Below, one piece after another: positions 50,193 through 58,027 of a stretch of DNA of 59,061 nt; within the stretch, counting starts at the first letter, position 1; each line of letters starts with the position of its first letter. The DNA lies in IMG/VR virus record IMGVR_UViG_3300007963_000007, positions 1 through 59,061 of that record; one strand, written 5' to 3'. The notes under the pieces were generated by a model. It was not told where the DNA came from. It was given only the letters and a program-made list of their open reading frames with translations, and did not search any database. The translations under genes and the position numbers were made by a program. The DNA comes from a virus.

Positions 50193-50915
50193 ATGCCGAC
50201 TAAGCATCACAAAATATTTATCGCTACTCCCGCATTCGGACATCAAGCGTTTATTGCCTACGTCAATGGGCTAATTAAATTTATGTCCACCCCTGTTCCA
50301 GAAGACCTTAGCTATGAAACGGTTGTCCATTTACACGCAGGGTCGGCAAATATTTCGCACGCACGAAACAATTGTGTCCGTGCTTTCTTAAAGTCTGACT
50401 GCACTAAGATGCTGTTTATCGACGCAGACATAGGGTTTGCCCCCGAAAACATCCACAACTTGTTGAGAAAGGATGAAGACGTAATGATGGCCCCATACTT
50501 AGCAAAGAGTGTTCAGGGGGTAGAGGGGGGCAGGTTCATAATTCATTTCCCCGAAAAACGGCCTATTGAGGTGGACGAGGACGGGTTTACCAAAATTGAT
50601 GCAGGTCCTGCTGGGTTCTTAATGATAGACCGAAGTGCCTTTACAAAAATAATGGAGAAATTCCCCGATAAAGAAGTCCCGTTAAAGCAGGTTCTGAGCG
50701 ACAAATTTATTGAGTTGAAGGACTTCTACACGTTCTTTGACTGCATAACCACCAAAGAGCATGGGGCTATGGGGGAAGACATATCTTTCTGCCACTTGTG
50801 GAAGTCAACAGGTGGGGAAATATATTGCGACACAAGGGCTGTGCTAATCCATTGTGGCATTACTCACTTCACTTCTTCGCTTAAAAGGACAATTGAAGCA
50901 AGTAACGCGCAGTAA
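50193..50915 (+). CDS. Glycosyltransferase-like protein (GT-A type)
   Basis: The 240-residue product has an N-terminal beta-alpha start (KIFIATPAFGHQAFIAYVNG), SANISHARNNCVRAFL, then the DxD-type motif LFIDADIGF (near residue 93). VMMAPYLAKSVQGVEGGRF and DAGPAGFLMIDRSAF follow. These are typical of family-2-like GT-A enzymes found in phages. It might glycosylate the capsid, DNA or host surface glycans. The only plus-strand gene inside the 18-kb late minus-strand block, so acquired or separately regulated. A -35-like TTGACT lies at 50160 without a clear -10. Confidence 0.7.
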   Translation: MPTKHHKIFIATPAFGHQAFIAYVNGLIKFMSTPVPEDLSYETVVHLHAGSANISHARNNCVRAFLKSDCTKMLFIDADIGFAPENIHNLLRKDEDVMMAPYLAKSVQGVEGGRFIIHFPEKRPIEVDEDGFTKIDAGPAGFLMIDRSAFTKIMEKFPDKEVPLKQVLSDKFIELKDFYTFFDCITTKEHGAMGEDISFCHLWKSTGGEIYCDTRAVLIHCGITHFTSSLKRTIEASNAQ

Positions 50916-50916
50916 A

Positions 50917-51666
50917 TTATTTCAATACAGATTTTCTGCCATACATATACAGGGCGAATCGGTCTGGATCTTCCGCTGCCATCCTTCGTAGCCGTGGGTC
51001 ACTATCAATAGTGTCTTTAATACGCTGCATTTTTTCTCGGTCCATGGAGGAGTTAGGATCAAACGTATCCCCCATAACGATATTAAACACAGATTCAAGA
51101 TCCACATTGACTTTCTCTGCTTCTGTTTCTTCCGCAACAGCGACCTCTTCAGGAGTAGGTTCTTTGTCTCCTTCATCGGCCATTATCTCTTCAGCCATTT
51201 CAGTTGCTTTAGGGGCAACGGGCGCTTGAGAAACTTCTTCAGCAGGAGTTTCCGGTTCTGCTGCTTCAGGTGCCATATCCTGTTTTATTTCCCCTAACTC
51301 TTCTTCCGAAGGAGGGGCAGGGTCTGCTGCGGGAGCAGGTTGCTCTTCGGGGTCGGGGGTTTGTTGCGCTCCATAACGTATGGGGTTTTCTCCTCCTTCT
51401 GCCATACCTACTTCTTTACGAGGGTCGGCGTCAGTAACGGGGTCGTCTGAAGCTAGTGCTTCTCTCGGATCATTAAGTCTCCTTAACATTTCTTTTACTG
51501 ACATATCCCCTTCATCTCCTTCTGCCCCTGCTGGTTCCCCTGCTTGAGGAACTACTTCGTCAAAGAAGGCTTTTCTAATTCCTCCTACGTTGATACCTGC
51601 TTTTTCTAGTGAACCAATCAAGGACTCTATACTAGCAAGGTTTTCCTTTAGTGTTTTATCTGCCAT
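50917..51666 (-). CDS. Acidic Pro/Glu-rich late protein, 249 aa
   Basis: Unrecognised. The middle is low-complexity Pro/Glu/Ala (EEQPAPAADPAPPSEEELGE) and probably disordered. The N-terminus (KTLKENLASIESLIGSLEKA) is helical and the C-terminus (DSDPRLRRMAAEDPDRFALY) is charged. Near residues 95-102 it has NPIRYGAQ, resembling the RYG-A part of the giant-protein motif. Between capsid and tail genes; a minor head or assembly protein is likely. Ends one base from the convergent glycosyltransferase gene. Confidence 0.55.
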   Translation of the reverse strand: MADKTLKENLASIESLIGSLEKAGINVGGIRKAFFDEVVPQAGEPAGAEGDEGDMSVKEMLRRLNDPREALASDDPVTDADPRKEVGMAEGGENPIRYGAQQTPDPEEQPAPAADPAPPSEEELGEIKQDMAPEAAEPETPAEEVSQAPVAPKATEMAEEIMADEGDKEPTPEEVAVAEETEAEKVNVDLESVFNIVMGDTFDPNSSMDREKMQRIKDTIDSDPRLRRMAAEDPDRFALYMYGRKSVLK

Positions 51667-51682
51667 TGTTCTTTTAAGAAAT

Positions 51683-51714
51683 GCGGGGCAGTGATCCGAA
51701 AACCACTGCCCCGC
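51683..51714 (-). terminator. Terminator after the capsid gene
   Basis: GCGGGGCAGTG and CACTGCCCCGC form a perfect 11-bp stem with a 10-nt loop, followed on the minus strand by ATTTCTT. It lies between the capsid stop and the next start, and should separate capsid mRNA from downstream genes. Confidence 0.75.
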
Positions 51715-51737
51715 GAGTTATGAGTGGAATTTATAAA

Positions 51738-53129
51738 TTAAACTCCAGCGGCAGTTGTGTTGCGCTTAAAGATGATCGTGTAACCGAAGTCGGTCTTGAT
51801 CGGCTTAGAAGCGGAAGCAAGGACACCACGGAAGAATCCGATTGTCCCATCTGGATTCGCTGCCTCTGACAAGATATTCTTCCACTTAAAGTCTCCTTGA
51901 TAAGAGACGGGGTCGAATGTCACGCCACCAGCACCACTGAAGGGTTGCGGAATCTGGGATTCAAACACTTCAGGGTGGATTACGAATGCGGCTTCAAACG
52001 GAGCGTTATCGTAATCGGCGTTGTCTGTGACAATACCGTTAGTGACCTTGTAGGGATATACAACGTCGAGGGTGTTGCCAGCGGACTGACCGCTACCAAG
52101 TGCGACTGCGTAACGAGGAGTGAGGTCGTCAATCAGGTGGTAGAAACCACGGAAGGACTTCTCAACTCCGAGCGGAGCAATCAACTCGGACACGCGAGCG
52201 TTGTTGTAACGAATGTCATCTCGGAAAGCGGTGCTTTCGGTCATCAGACCGTAAGAAGCCTCCGACGAACAAACGAGGGCAAATACTGGGCGACCGTTTT
52301 CACGGCCATAAGCATTGCGTCCCGCTCCTTTGCGGACCAACTGGTTGTAGACTTTATCCAACACTGCATTGGAGATATCACCAGTAACACCAGAAGCGGT
52401 GTCATCGGATACGCCAGCAGATGCATCATCTACAGTTCCAACAGCGGTGTTTCCAGAGACACCATCCTGATCCCTCAGAAGGTCACCTTCATTACCCGTG
52501 CTGAAATATGTGCCACTGGTGCGACAAGCTACGGTGTTGTCGGAAAGACGGTCGAACTCGTCACGGTAACGGGTTTCCCAAGTCCACCGAGTAGCCTCGG
52601 CAAGGGAATCCATTACAGCACGAAGCTGTTCTTGGCGGTGTGCGGCGTAACGCAAGTCGTCAACATTGATGCGAGGCGACTCAAGAACCGACCGCTTGAT
52701 GTTGTATTGCTTGATTACCTTACTGAAGTTGACGTATCCACGCCTGTCTCCAGAAGTCCCAAGGTTAGTTCCTCCGGGGCCATTGGCACCTTGGACCTGA
52801 TCGGCTGCGTCAGCAATAGGCTGATCGAGCATGGAAGAACCAAACTCGTTAGCTGCTGCCACAAGGCCAACATCGTCCCAGTTAGCTCCGAGAACATCCC
52901 CATCATCGTCAGTAGTTGGGAGCGCACGGTCGTATACCAAAGTGGTAAGTTTGTAGCCCATCCCATCAGGGAAGGACGATTTTTTCACAAGATCAATCCA
53001 AGGGGAAGTGTGGTTAACGCGCTTATGGATATCAGATCCAATACGGTTAGCCTCTTCAGCAAGGATTGTATCGATAGCAGTTGATGACGCAGTTGTGAAA
53101 TCTGCGGTTGCTGAATCTCTAGAAGCCAT
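51738..53129 (-). CDS. Major capsid protein
   Basis: The 463-residue product is assigned from its place directly after a scaffold-like gene and portal, its size, and its composition. It has an N-terminal arm (TTASSTAIDTILAEEANRIG), SPWIDLVKKSSFPDGMGYKL, an RSVLESPRINVDDLRYAAHR helix (E-loop/spine-helix-like), and a C-terminal domain (YAVALGSGQSAGNTLDVVYP; PEVFESQIPQPF). An HK97-type fold is expected. It has its own promoter, a long structured leader and a terminator, consistent with very high late expression. Confidence 0.8.
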   Translation of the reverse strand: MASRDSATADFTTASSTAIDTILAEEANRIGSDIHKRVNHTSPWIDLVKKSSFPDGMGYKLTTLVYDRALPTTDDDGDVLGANWDDVGLVAAANEFGSSMLDQPIADAADQVQGANGPGGTNLGTSGDRRGYVNFSKVIKQYNIKRSVLESPRINVDDLRYAAHRQEQLRAVMDSLAEATRWTWETRYRDEFDRLSDNTVACRTSGTYFSTGNEGDLLRDQDGVSGNTAVGTVDDASAGVSDDTASGVTGDISNAVLDKVYNQLVRKGAGRNAYGRENGRPVFALVCSSEASYGLMTESTAFRDDIRYNNARVSELIAPLGVEKSFRGFYHLIDDLTPRYAVALGSGQSAGNTLDVVYPYKVTNGIVTDNADYDNAPFEAAFVIHPEVFESQIPQPFSGAGGVTFDPVSYQGDFKWKNILSEAANPDGTIGFFRGVLASASKPIKTDFGYTIIFKRNTTAAGV

Positions 53130-53213
53130 TGTTCAAAAAAAGTAAAAATTAAAAAAAGAAGTTATCCCCCTGCGTAAGTGCAAGGGGCCGGATATTGGTA
53201 TTGCGAACCGCTT

Positions 53214-53241
53214 TTAGAACTATTTAAGGCTAGAGCAACCT
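53214..53241 (-). repeat. Capsid-leader repeat element, copy 2 (downstream)
   Basis: Plus-strand TAGAACTA, TTTAA, then GGCTAGAGCAACCT (53228-53241). It matches the copy at 53291-53319 with one substitution and one indel; the last 14 bases are identical. Confidence 0.75.
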
Positions 53242-53290
53242 TTAGCAGCACGTTTGCAGGAACACAGCCCTACCCGAAATGACTTATTTG

Positions 53291-53319
53291 GTAGAACTAA
53301 TTAATGGCTAGAGCAACCT
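53291..53319 (-). repeat. Capsid-leader repeat element, copy 1 (upstream)
   Basis: Plus-strand TAGAACTA, ATTAAT, then GGCTAGAGCAACCT (53306-53319). The two copies are 78 bases apart. Confidence 0.75.
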
Positions 53320-53339
53320 AAGTCGTATTCTTAAATAAA

Positions 53340-53367
53340 AACTAAGTTTAATTTTTTATTTTGTCAA
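53340..53367 (-). promoter_or_regulatory. Capsid gene promoter
   Basis: -35 TTGACA (53362-53367), 16-bp A/T-rich spacer, -10 TTAGTT (53340-53345). A CCCCT/AGGGG mini-hairpin (about 53369-53387) just upstream may end scaffold transcription. Confidence 0.65.
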
Positions 53368-53393
53368 CCCCTCTTTTGCTAGGGGATAGGCGT

Positions 53394-54581
53394 CTACAGC
53401 CTCCCGCTAAAAGCAGCTTCTACTCTGTCCTCGAAAGAGCGATCATCTGGTTTCCCGTCAACTACTTGCTTGGACGAAGGTGAAGCCCCAGACATAGTAG
53501 GCTCAGAACTCTCATACTCTGCCAATCGGTCAGTTAGTAGCTCGTTCTCTTTTCGCATACCAACATACTCTTTCACAATAGAGGGAAGAAGTTGGGCGCT
53601 AATAGAATTGTAGGTAAAATCTACAGGGTGTATTGACTGAGGGTCGTTTTCAGCGGCTTTCGATTGGATCGCCTCCATGTCTAGCCCTTCGATACCACTA
53701 AGAAACGGCAGCTTCTTTTGAACCCGTGAGGCTACATTTCTGGCTGCGTTTTGCCTATCCTGTAGTCTTTCTGCGGCATCTGCTTCAGATTGTTTTTCTG
53801 CGGCCAAGTTAGCTTCACTCAAGGCTTCCTTGGAATTTTCCATCATCGCATTGCGGCGTTCCATAATAGGGGTGATGTCTTCAATAATTCTAAACACCTT
53901 GGCCCTGTCTCTGTCAGTCGCATCAATCAAAAGCTCGCCCAGCTTTTCGTCCTGCTCTGTTGTATCCTCAATAGTAAAAGAATCGATCAAGGCTTCCTCA
54001 TCGATATTATACCTTTCTGCAATCTCGGTAGCACTGTCTACCAAAGAGTTAAGTGGTTCTTCGATAGCTGTTTTGTAAGCGTGAGTTTGCTCCAAATTAG
54101 AAATCAATTGAGATTTTTCGTATTCATCAATACGTTTTTGAAGAGTCTCAACGTCTTTGTTTTCTACAGCCCCGGTCAATTCTTTTAGCTTAGACGAACT
54201 CTCAACCTGCTCCTGTCGGAGTTTGTGCAACTCTGTTGTTGCTTCCTTCAACTCTGTCTTTAATTGCTTGAACCTAGATGCAGCTTTCGGGGTCCAATCA
54301 TCCGATATCTCTTCATCAAGGGTGTCTGTAGGGTCGAACTGTTCTTCCTCTGCCTCTGGTTCCTCCTTCTCGGGTTCCTCCTTCTCGGGTTCCTGTTTTT
54401 CAGGTTCTTCCTGTTCAGGTTCCTCAGTTTTAGTTTCCTCTTCGACTTCAGGAATATCCAAATTAGAAAATGCTGCGTCTAGGGCGCTAGCAAAATCAAG
54501 TTGGTCTTCTGACGTATCAGGCAATTCCTCTACGGAATCAGCAGTATCTACGGCTTCGGCAGTGGCTGTATCTTCGCTCAT
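53394..54581 (-). CDS. Scaffolding protein
   Basis: The 395-residue product is extremely acidic at the N-terminus with tandem EEPEKEEPE repeats, then long coiled-coil helices (RFKQLKTELKEATTELHKLR; LTDRLAEYESSEP), and a basic C-terminus (RSFEDRVEAAFSGRL). This composition and the portal-scaffold-capsid gene order identify a scaffold that guides procapsid assembly through its C-terminal helices. It precedes the capsid promoter. Confidence 0.75.
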   Translation of the reverse strand: MSEDTATAEAVDTADSVEELPDTSEDQLDFASALDAAFSNLDIPEVEEETKTEEPEQEEPEKQEPEKEEPEKEEPEAEEEQFDPTDTLDEEISDDWTPKAASRFKQLKTELKEATTELHKLRQEQVESSSKLKELTGAVENKDVETLQKRIDEYEKSQLISNLEQTHAYKTAIEEPLNSLVDSATEIAERYNIDEEALIDSFTIEDTTEQDEKLGELLIDATDRDRAKVFRIIEDITPIMERRNAMMENSKEALSEANLAAEKQSEADAAERLQDRQNAARNVASRVQKKLPFLSGIEGLDMEAIQSKAAENDPQSIHPVDFTYNSISAQLLPSIVKEYVGMRKENELLTDRLAEYESSEPTMSGASPSSKQVVDGKPDDRSFEDRVEAAFSGRL

Positions 54582-54582
54582 T

Positions 54583-54879
54583 TTATTCTATGTGGGTCCA
54601 CTCGTTTAGACTAACGGTGCTAGTTTTTGTAGTGTCGGGCAACTTTGTTAATTTTTCAAGGTCATTAAAAGCATCTCTGTAACCCGCATACCATGCGTGT
54701 CGCAAGTTGTTCCCTTCTGGGTTCTGCAAAGACCCATAAGAGGGACCTGCTACTTCTTTTAATATGGCGACAGCTTGTTTAAAGCTACCTGTATTTATAG
54801 CTTCTCGTAGTTCTTGGACAGACTTTGTGTCTCGGAACCACTGCGCTACCGGAATCGGTGGAGTCGGATGTTTAGGCAT
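54583..54879 (-). CDS. Small protein between portal and scaffold, 98 aa
   Basis: Unrecognised. Helical, with REAINTGSFKQAVAILKEVA and an aromatic LRHAWYAGYRDAFNDLEKLT segment. Located between portal and scaffold within a few bases of each; a head-assembly or minor head role fits the position. Similar small genes occur there in several podovirus groups. Confidence 0.6.
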   Translation of the reverse strand: MPKHPTPPIPVAQWFRDTKSVQELREAINTGSFKQAVAILKEVAGPSYGSLQNPEGNNLRHAWYAGYRDAFNDLEKLTKLPDTTKTSTVSLNEWTHIE

Positions 54880-54883
54880 TTAG

Positions 54884-57136
54884 TTACGCTTTGTCGCGGA
54901 AGTCTAGCGCAGCTTCGGCGTCTCGTATAGCCATTTCTTGTTCATGTTTTTTCTGCTTGATGGCCATCTCCAACTCAGCTTTTTCCTGCGCGATCTGCAT
55001 CTTTATATCATGCTCCTGCATCTTCATCCCCTGCTTCTCTGCCATAACTGCGTCTTGATCAATCTCTTGACCTTGGGCTTGCATCTGGGCTTGCTCGGCT
55101 TGCATCTGGTCACGTTGTATTTTCTGCGCGGCTTTAAGTGCGTTGTTGATTGCTTCTTCAGCAAACTGCAACACTTGTTTTGTATTAGCGACCATGCCCT
55201 CTAGGGCGGGGTCACCTGCTGCCAATTGAGCAGTATCGCTAATATGCTGATACATGACTTGTAGGACAGGCAAGACCTGAACCAAGTCAGCTTGACCAGT
55301 ATTAATTGCTTCAATCAATTGATTGAGAACAGGAACATGGACTTCCAAATGAGTCCCGTGCATTTCATTGGGGATGACAGGGATGTTGTTGCCTTGTTGC
55401 AATTGCAGGTTTTCAAACAACGCAATCTTAACATCTACTGTAGGACGCTTCTCAACTTCCGCAGGAACATAACGATTAGCTAGATCGTGACCAACACGGG
55501 TCGATACAATGTCTCTAGTCAGGTTGCGTCTGCCTACATCATCAAACTGTCCGCTAATTGCTTGCAGTTCTTTGAGGGCGACTGCTCTGTTTGCATAAGA
55601 TCCACTGCCGATGGATCTAACAGCGCGGGTCCGGTTAACATCAAGGGTATTAATAAACGCTTCAGGTATTCCACGCTTCGCGCACCTATTATAAAAATCG
55701 GTTATAGCTGCGTCTCGTTTTTTGGTCGTAACCACACGACGAACTACTTCTCTCAACAGTCTAGTCCACGAAGCGTAGAAAAGGTTTAGGGATGCCCCAG
55801 ACAATCTGGTCGTAACATCCATGTCAGCAACCACCTGCATCTGGTTCCGGTAGGGCGAACTCTGGGTAGGCCCATACGTGCTAACGGTATCGGTATTCAA
55901 CTGGAGTTGATTACTCAGGTCTTCCAGTGCAGGTTGAACCGCAGTCCCCAGATTGGGGATGGCTTTCTCAACAATCTTTACATTGGGACTCATCACGGCG
56001 TATGCACCGTAGTAAGTGAACTGCAACTCGTCCAAGGACCGTTGGTTCTCAGGCTGGATCATGATCGCAGATGAAAGCATCGCCCCGTCAATCTGCTGAC
56101 AACGGAGACGATTGCTTGTCTGAACATGAGCAAAGATACGTTGGCCAAGTCCGCGAACTGAATGGTAGGTCCCGTTAGACCCGACCCCATACGTAAACAT
56201 TACATAAGCCTGTTCTGCGTTTTGATACCTAGAAACTTTCTTATATAGGAAATCTTTCGGGCTGTTCTCAGCCGCCATGTAGTGGCTGATCGAACCGTCC
56301 ATTTCCTTAACCCAGAAATGCAAAACAGCTACTGTCGGGTTTTGAATCCCCGTGTGGATGTCGTTGTTCTTCATCTCCTGTTGGATAGCCTCGTAGTCGT
56401 CCAAAAGACTAGAGGATTGCCCACGCCTACCCTTGGTGCTGGCATTCTCAGAAATGACACGCTTTACCTCTTCCACATTCCAACCAACACTTTGTGCGGC
56501 CTTCTCATTCTTGATGAACCCATAAAGTTCATGCAAAAGATATTGTCTGCGGCCCACAGCTACATCGATACAGGATTCGGATGCAGGGGTCTGACGGGGG
56601 ATTAGAATATCCGTGAACCCGCCAACCCTGAACTTCCAATCGTCAGGGGTGTCAAAGTAAGCGATAGATACTCCGTGCTTAATGAACGTGGTGCAAAGAC
56701 GTAGGTAAGAACTGTGGAACTCGGGCCATGAGCGCATTAAGTGCGTTAGCTCATCAGCAACGATGTCTTCCATGGGGGCAATCTCGCTTTTCTCCCCCAT
56801 AGTCCCGCGAACTTCTACGAGACACTCCAAACTGGAATAAAGGTCCACATAAGCGGATAACGCAATATCCAGTAAGCGTTGTGCTTCCCCGAAATTCAGG
56901 TTCGTTTTCAGGGGTTGACCGCTCGTTTCCAGTCTCGTCTGGTTGTAAGGTGCGGCCCCGTCGAACATTGCGTCCACTCTCGCCCTGTTAATAGCGGACT
57001 TTTCGTCTGCTTTAGCTAGGGTTTTAAATATAGAAAGGGCGCTATTTACGTTTTTTAAACGAGTTTCAACCGGATTCCCTTTTTCTGTGAGGGCGTCAAG
57101 TTCCAGCCCGTCGATGTCTAAAGGGTGATCGTTCAT
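54884..57136 (-). CDS. Portal protein
   Basis: The 750-residue product fits the large portals of short-tailed phages. It has an N-terminal acidic region, a clip/wing part with FYNRCAKRGIPEAF and YGPTQSSPYRNQMQVVADM, and a long C-terminal Gln/Met-rich coiled coil (QRDQMQAEQAQMQAQGQEID and following) that would form the barrel. It forms the dodecameric gate for DNA entry and exit and contacts the terminase. First gene of the head operon; its promoter gives an mRNA starting only about three bases before the ATG. Confidence 0.8.
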   Translation of the reverse strand: MNDHPLDIDGLELDALTEKGNPVETRLKNVNSALSIFKTLAKADEKSAINRARVDAMFDGAAPYNQTRLETSGQPLKTNLNFGEAQRLLDIALSAYVDLYSSLECLVEVRGTMGEKSEIAPMEDIVADELTHLMRSWPEFHSSYLRLCTTFIKHGVSIAYFDTPDDWKFRVGGFTDILIPRQTPASESCIDVAVGRRQYLLHELYGFIKNEKAAQSVGWNVEEVKRVISENASTKGRRGQSSSLLDDYEAIQQEMKNNDIHTGIQNPTVAVLHFWVKEMDGSISHYMAAENSPKDFLYKKVSRYQNAEQAYVMFTYGVGSNGTYHSVRGLGQRIFAHVQTSNRLRCQQIDGAMLSSAIMIQPENQRSLDELQFTYYGAYAVMSPNVKIVEKAIPNLGTAVQPALEDLSNQLQLNTDTVSTYGPTQSSPYRNQMQVVADMDVTTRLSGASLNLFYASWTRLLREVVRRVVTTKKRDAAITDFYNRCAKRGIPEAFINTLDVNRTRAVRSIGSGSYANRAVALKELQAISGQFDDVGRRNLTRDIVSTRVGHDLANRYVPAEVEKRPTVDVKIALFENLQLQQGNNIPVIPNEMHGTHLEVHVPVLNQLIEAINTGQADLVQVLPVLQVMYQHISDTAQLAAGDPALEGMVANTKQVLQFAEEAINNALKAAQKIQRDQMQAEQAQMQAQGQEIDQDAVMAEKQGMKMQEHDIKMQIAQEKAELEMAIKQKKHEQEMAIRDAEAALDFRDKA

Positions 57137-57145
57137 TATTGGCCT

Positions 57146-57173
57146 ACTCTACTTATTTAATGAAACTAGTCAA
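57146..57173 (-). promoter_or_regulatory. Portal/head operon promoter
   Basis: -35 TTGACT (57168-57173), 16-bp spacer, -10 TAGAGT (57146-57151). The portal ATG (57136) is nine bases beyond the -10, so the mRNA should be leaderless. Confidence 0.75.
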
Positions 57174-57184
57174 TCGTTTAGAAG

Positions 57185-57212
57185 TTGACATTGAATAGGT
57201 AAAGGCTAAGTT
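57185..57212 (+). promoter_or_regulatory. Lipoprotein gene promoter
   Basis: -35 TTGACA (57185-57190), 16-bp spacer, -10 TAAGTT (57207-57212), divergent from the portal promoter with the two -35 boxes 11 bases apart. The ATG (57221) is eight bases after the -10: leaderless again. Confidence 0.7.
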
Positions 57213-57220
57213 CGCGGCTT

Positions 57221-57436
57221 ATGAAAGCAATCCTGATTAGCTTCGCGGCGGTGTCTTGTGTCTTGTTTGGTGTATCCTGTAGTTCTGCGGGACTTAACGG
57301 AAGTCTTCCAATCCCGTTCACAAACCCACCAACTAACGTAAAAGGGGAGATCGCGGTCACACCGCTTCCTCCAAAACTGTGCGTTGGATTGGATGTAATC
57401 CCGCGACCTGAACCCGCACCAGCGGAAGAGAAGTAG
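57221..57436 (+). CDS. Small lipoprotein, candidate superinfection-exclusion protein
   Basis: The 71-residue product has a signal peptide (KAILISFAAVSCVLFGV) and lipobox V-S-C near residue 20. The mature part is Pro-rich (GSLPIPFTNPPTNVKGEIAV; RPEPAPAEEK) with one further Cys. It is a single-gene transcription unit with its own leaderless promoter and a terminator, opposite in direction to all neighbours. Phage lipoproteins in this setting can block the receptor (Llp/Cor type) or act as an outer-membrane spanin; the independent control favours the first. Function inferred. Confidence 0.7.
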   Translation: MKAILISFAAVSCVLFGVSCSSAGLNGSLPIPFTNPPTNVKGEIAVTPLPPKLCVGLDVIPRPEPAPAEEK

Positions 57437-57438
57437 CG

Positions 57439-57936
57439 TTACTCAGAGTAACTACTCTCATCCCCCCAGAGTTGTCGGACTAGTTTATCTACTCTGACAT
57501 CTCTGGGGGTTTTTGTGTATATACTTGATAACTTCACGTAGGAGTGGCCCTGCTTGGTAAACTCACTAAGCATGAAAACTTCCCCAGCCCTCGGACCCGT
57601 CTTCTTCGGGTTGATCCGGTAAACGGCCCCGTAATGTGAAACCGCATAATCTGGGTATTCAGGGACTACCTTGGCCCCGTCCTCGTTCAGCACCCAATCC
57701 TTTGTCAGGGGTTTGTAATCGGGGTCGTCAATCTTGGAATGGTTGAAGCGATACTGCTTGCCCTCCTTATTACGGATAATCGTGTAGGTGTTGTATCCGT
57801 CCCACTGCTGCTTGAGCATCCTGCCCGTCTTCAGGTTGAACACAAAACCCTTGGGTGATAGAACATATTGGCTAGCTGCCTTCGGTATTCCACGGAACCC
57901 GTCCGGTGGCCAGTAGACCCATTTATCGTCAGACAT
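57439..57936 (-). CDS. Tandem NUMOD4-like protein without HNH domain
   Basis: The 165-residue product has two similar segments, YVLSPKGFVFNLKTGRMLKQ (about 24-43) and YAVSHYGAVYRINPKKTGPR (about 97-116). Each is followed by strands like YNTYTII and HSYVKL. This is the NUMOD4-type fold usually next to HNH nuclease domains. VDKLVRQLWG resembles the sequence after such domains, but no HNH residues follow. It may be a DNA-binding regulator or a decayed homing endonuclease. Preceded by a TTGTAA palindrome and an AGGAA sequence 11 bases before the ATG, one of the few SD-like sites here. Confidence 0.6.
   Translation of the reverse strand: MSDDKWVYWPPDGFRGIPKAASQYVLSPKGFVFNLKTGRMLKQQWDGYNTYTIIRNKEGKQYRFNHSKIDDPDYKPLTKDWVLNEDGAKVVPEYPDYAVSHYGAVYRINPKKTGPRAGEVFMLSEFTKQGHSYVKLSSIYTKTPRDVRVDKLVRQLWGDESSYSE
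57463..57514 (+). terminator. Terminator of the lipoprotein gene
   Basis: CCCCCAGAG (57463-57471) pairs with CTCTGGGGG (57501-57509), extended by TGTC/GACA after one mismatch, and is followed by TTTTTG. It lies inside the minus-strand NUMOD-like gene, so one DNA stretch serves both. Confidence 0.75.
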
Positions 57937-57969
57937 AATTCAAAAGTTTCCTGTTAAGGTTAGAGCTAG

Positions 57970-58015
57970 TTGTAAGTTACAATTAGGTATATAATAACAC
58001 AAGAAACTTTTTCAA
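57970..58015 (-). promoter_or_regulatory. Promoter with TTGTAAnTTACAA operator, copy 1
   Basis: -35 TTGAAA (58010-58015), 16-bp spacer, -10 TATATA (57988-57993), then the perfect palindrome TTGTAAGTTACAA (57970-57982) just after the predicted start of transcription. A roughly 53-bp surrounding block (57943-57996) is repeated at 58610-58663. Confidence 0.7.
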
Positions 58016-58027
58016 GTTGTTTGTAGA

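Larger units (their letters stand above)
53130..53333 (-). promoter_or_regulatory. Structured 5' leader of capsid mRNA
   Basis: About 200 nt separate the predicted transcription start from the capsid ATG. The leader holds two copies of a roughly 27-nt element, a CCCCTTGC/GCAGGGG hairpin (53166-53187), then a long U-rich stretch up to the start codon. There is no Shine-Dalgarno. This is the only very long leader among the virion genes. Confidence 0.7.

Noticed and set aside
51897-53084. 395-codon open frame antisense to the capsid gene
   Set aside because: It mirrors the codon bias of the capsid gene, has no promoter or leader, and its product has no domain-like pattern.
53214-53319. Capsid-leader repeats as attachment sites
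   Set aside because: They are in direct orientation 78 bases apart within one leader, with no integrase gene in the window.
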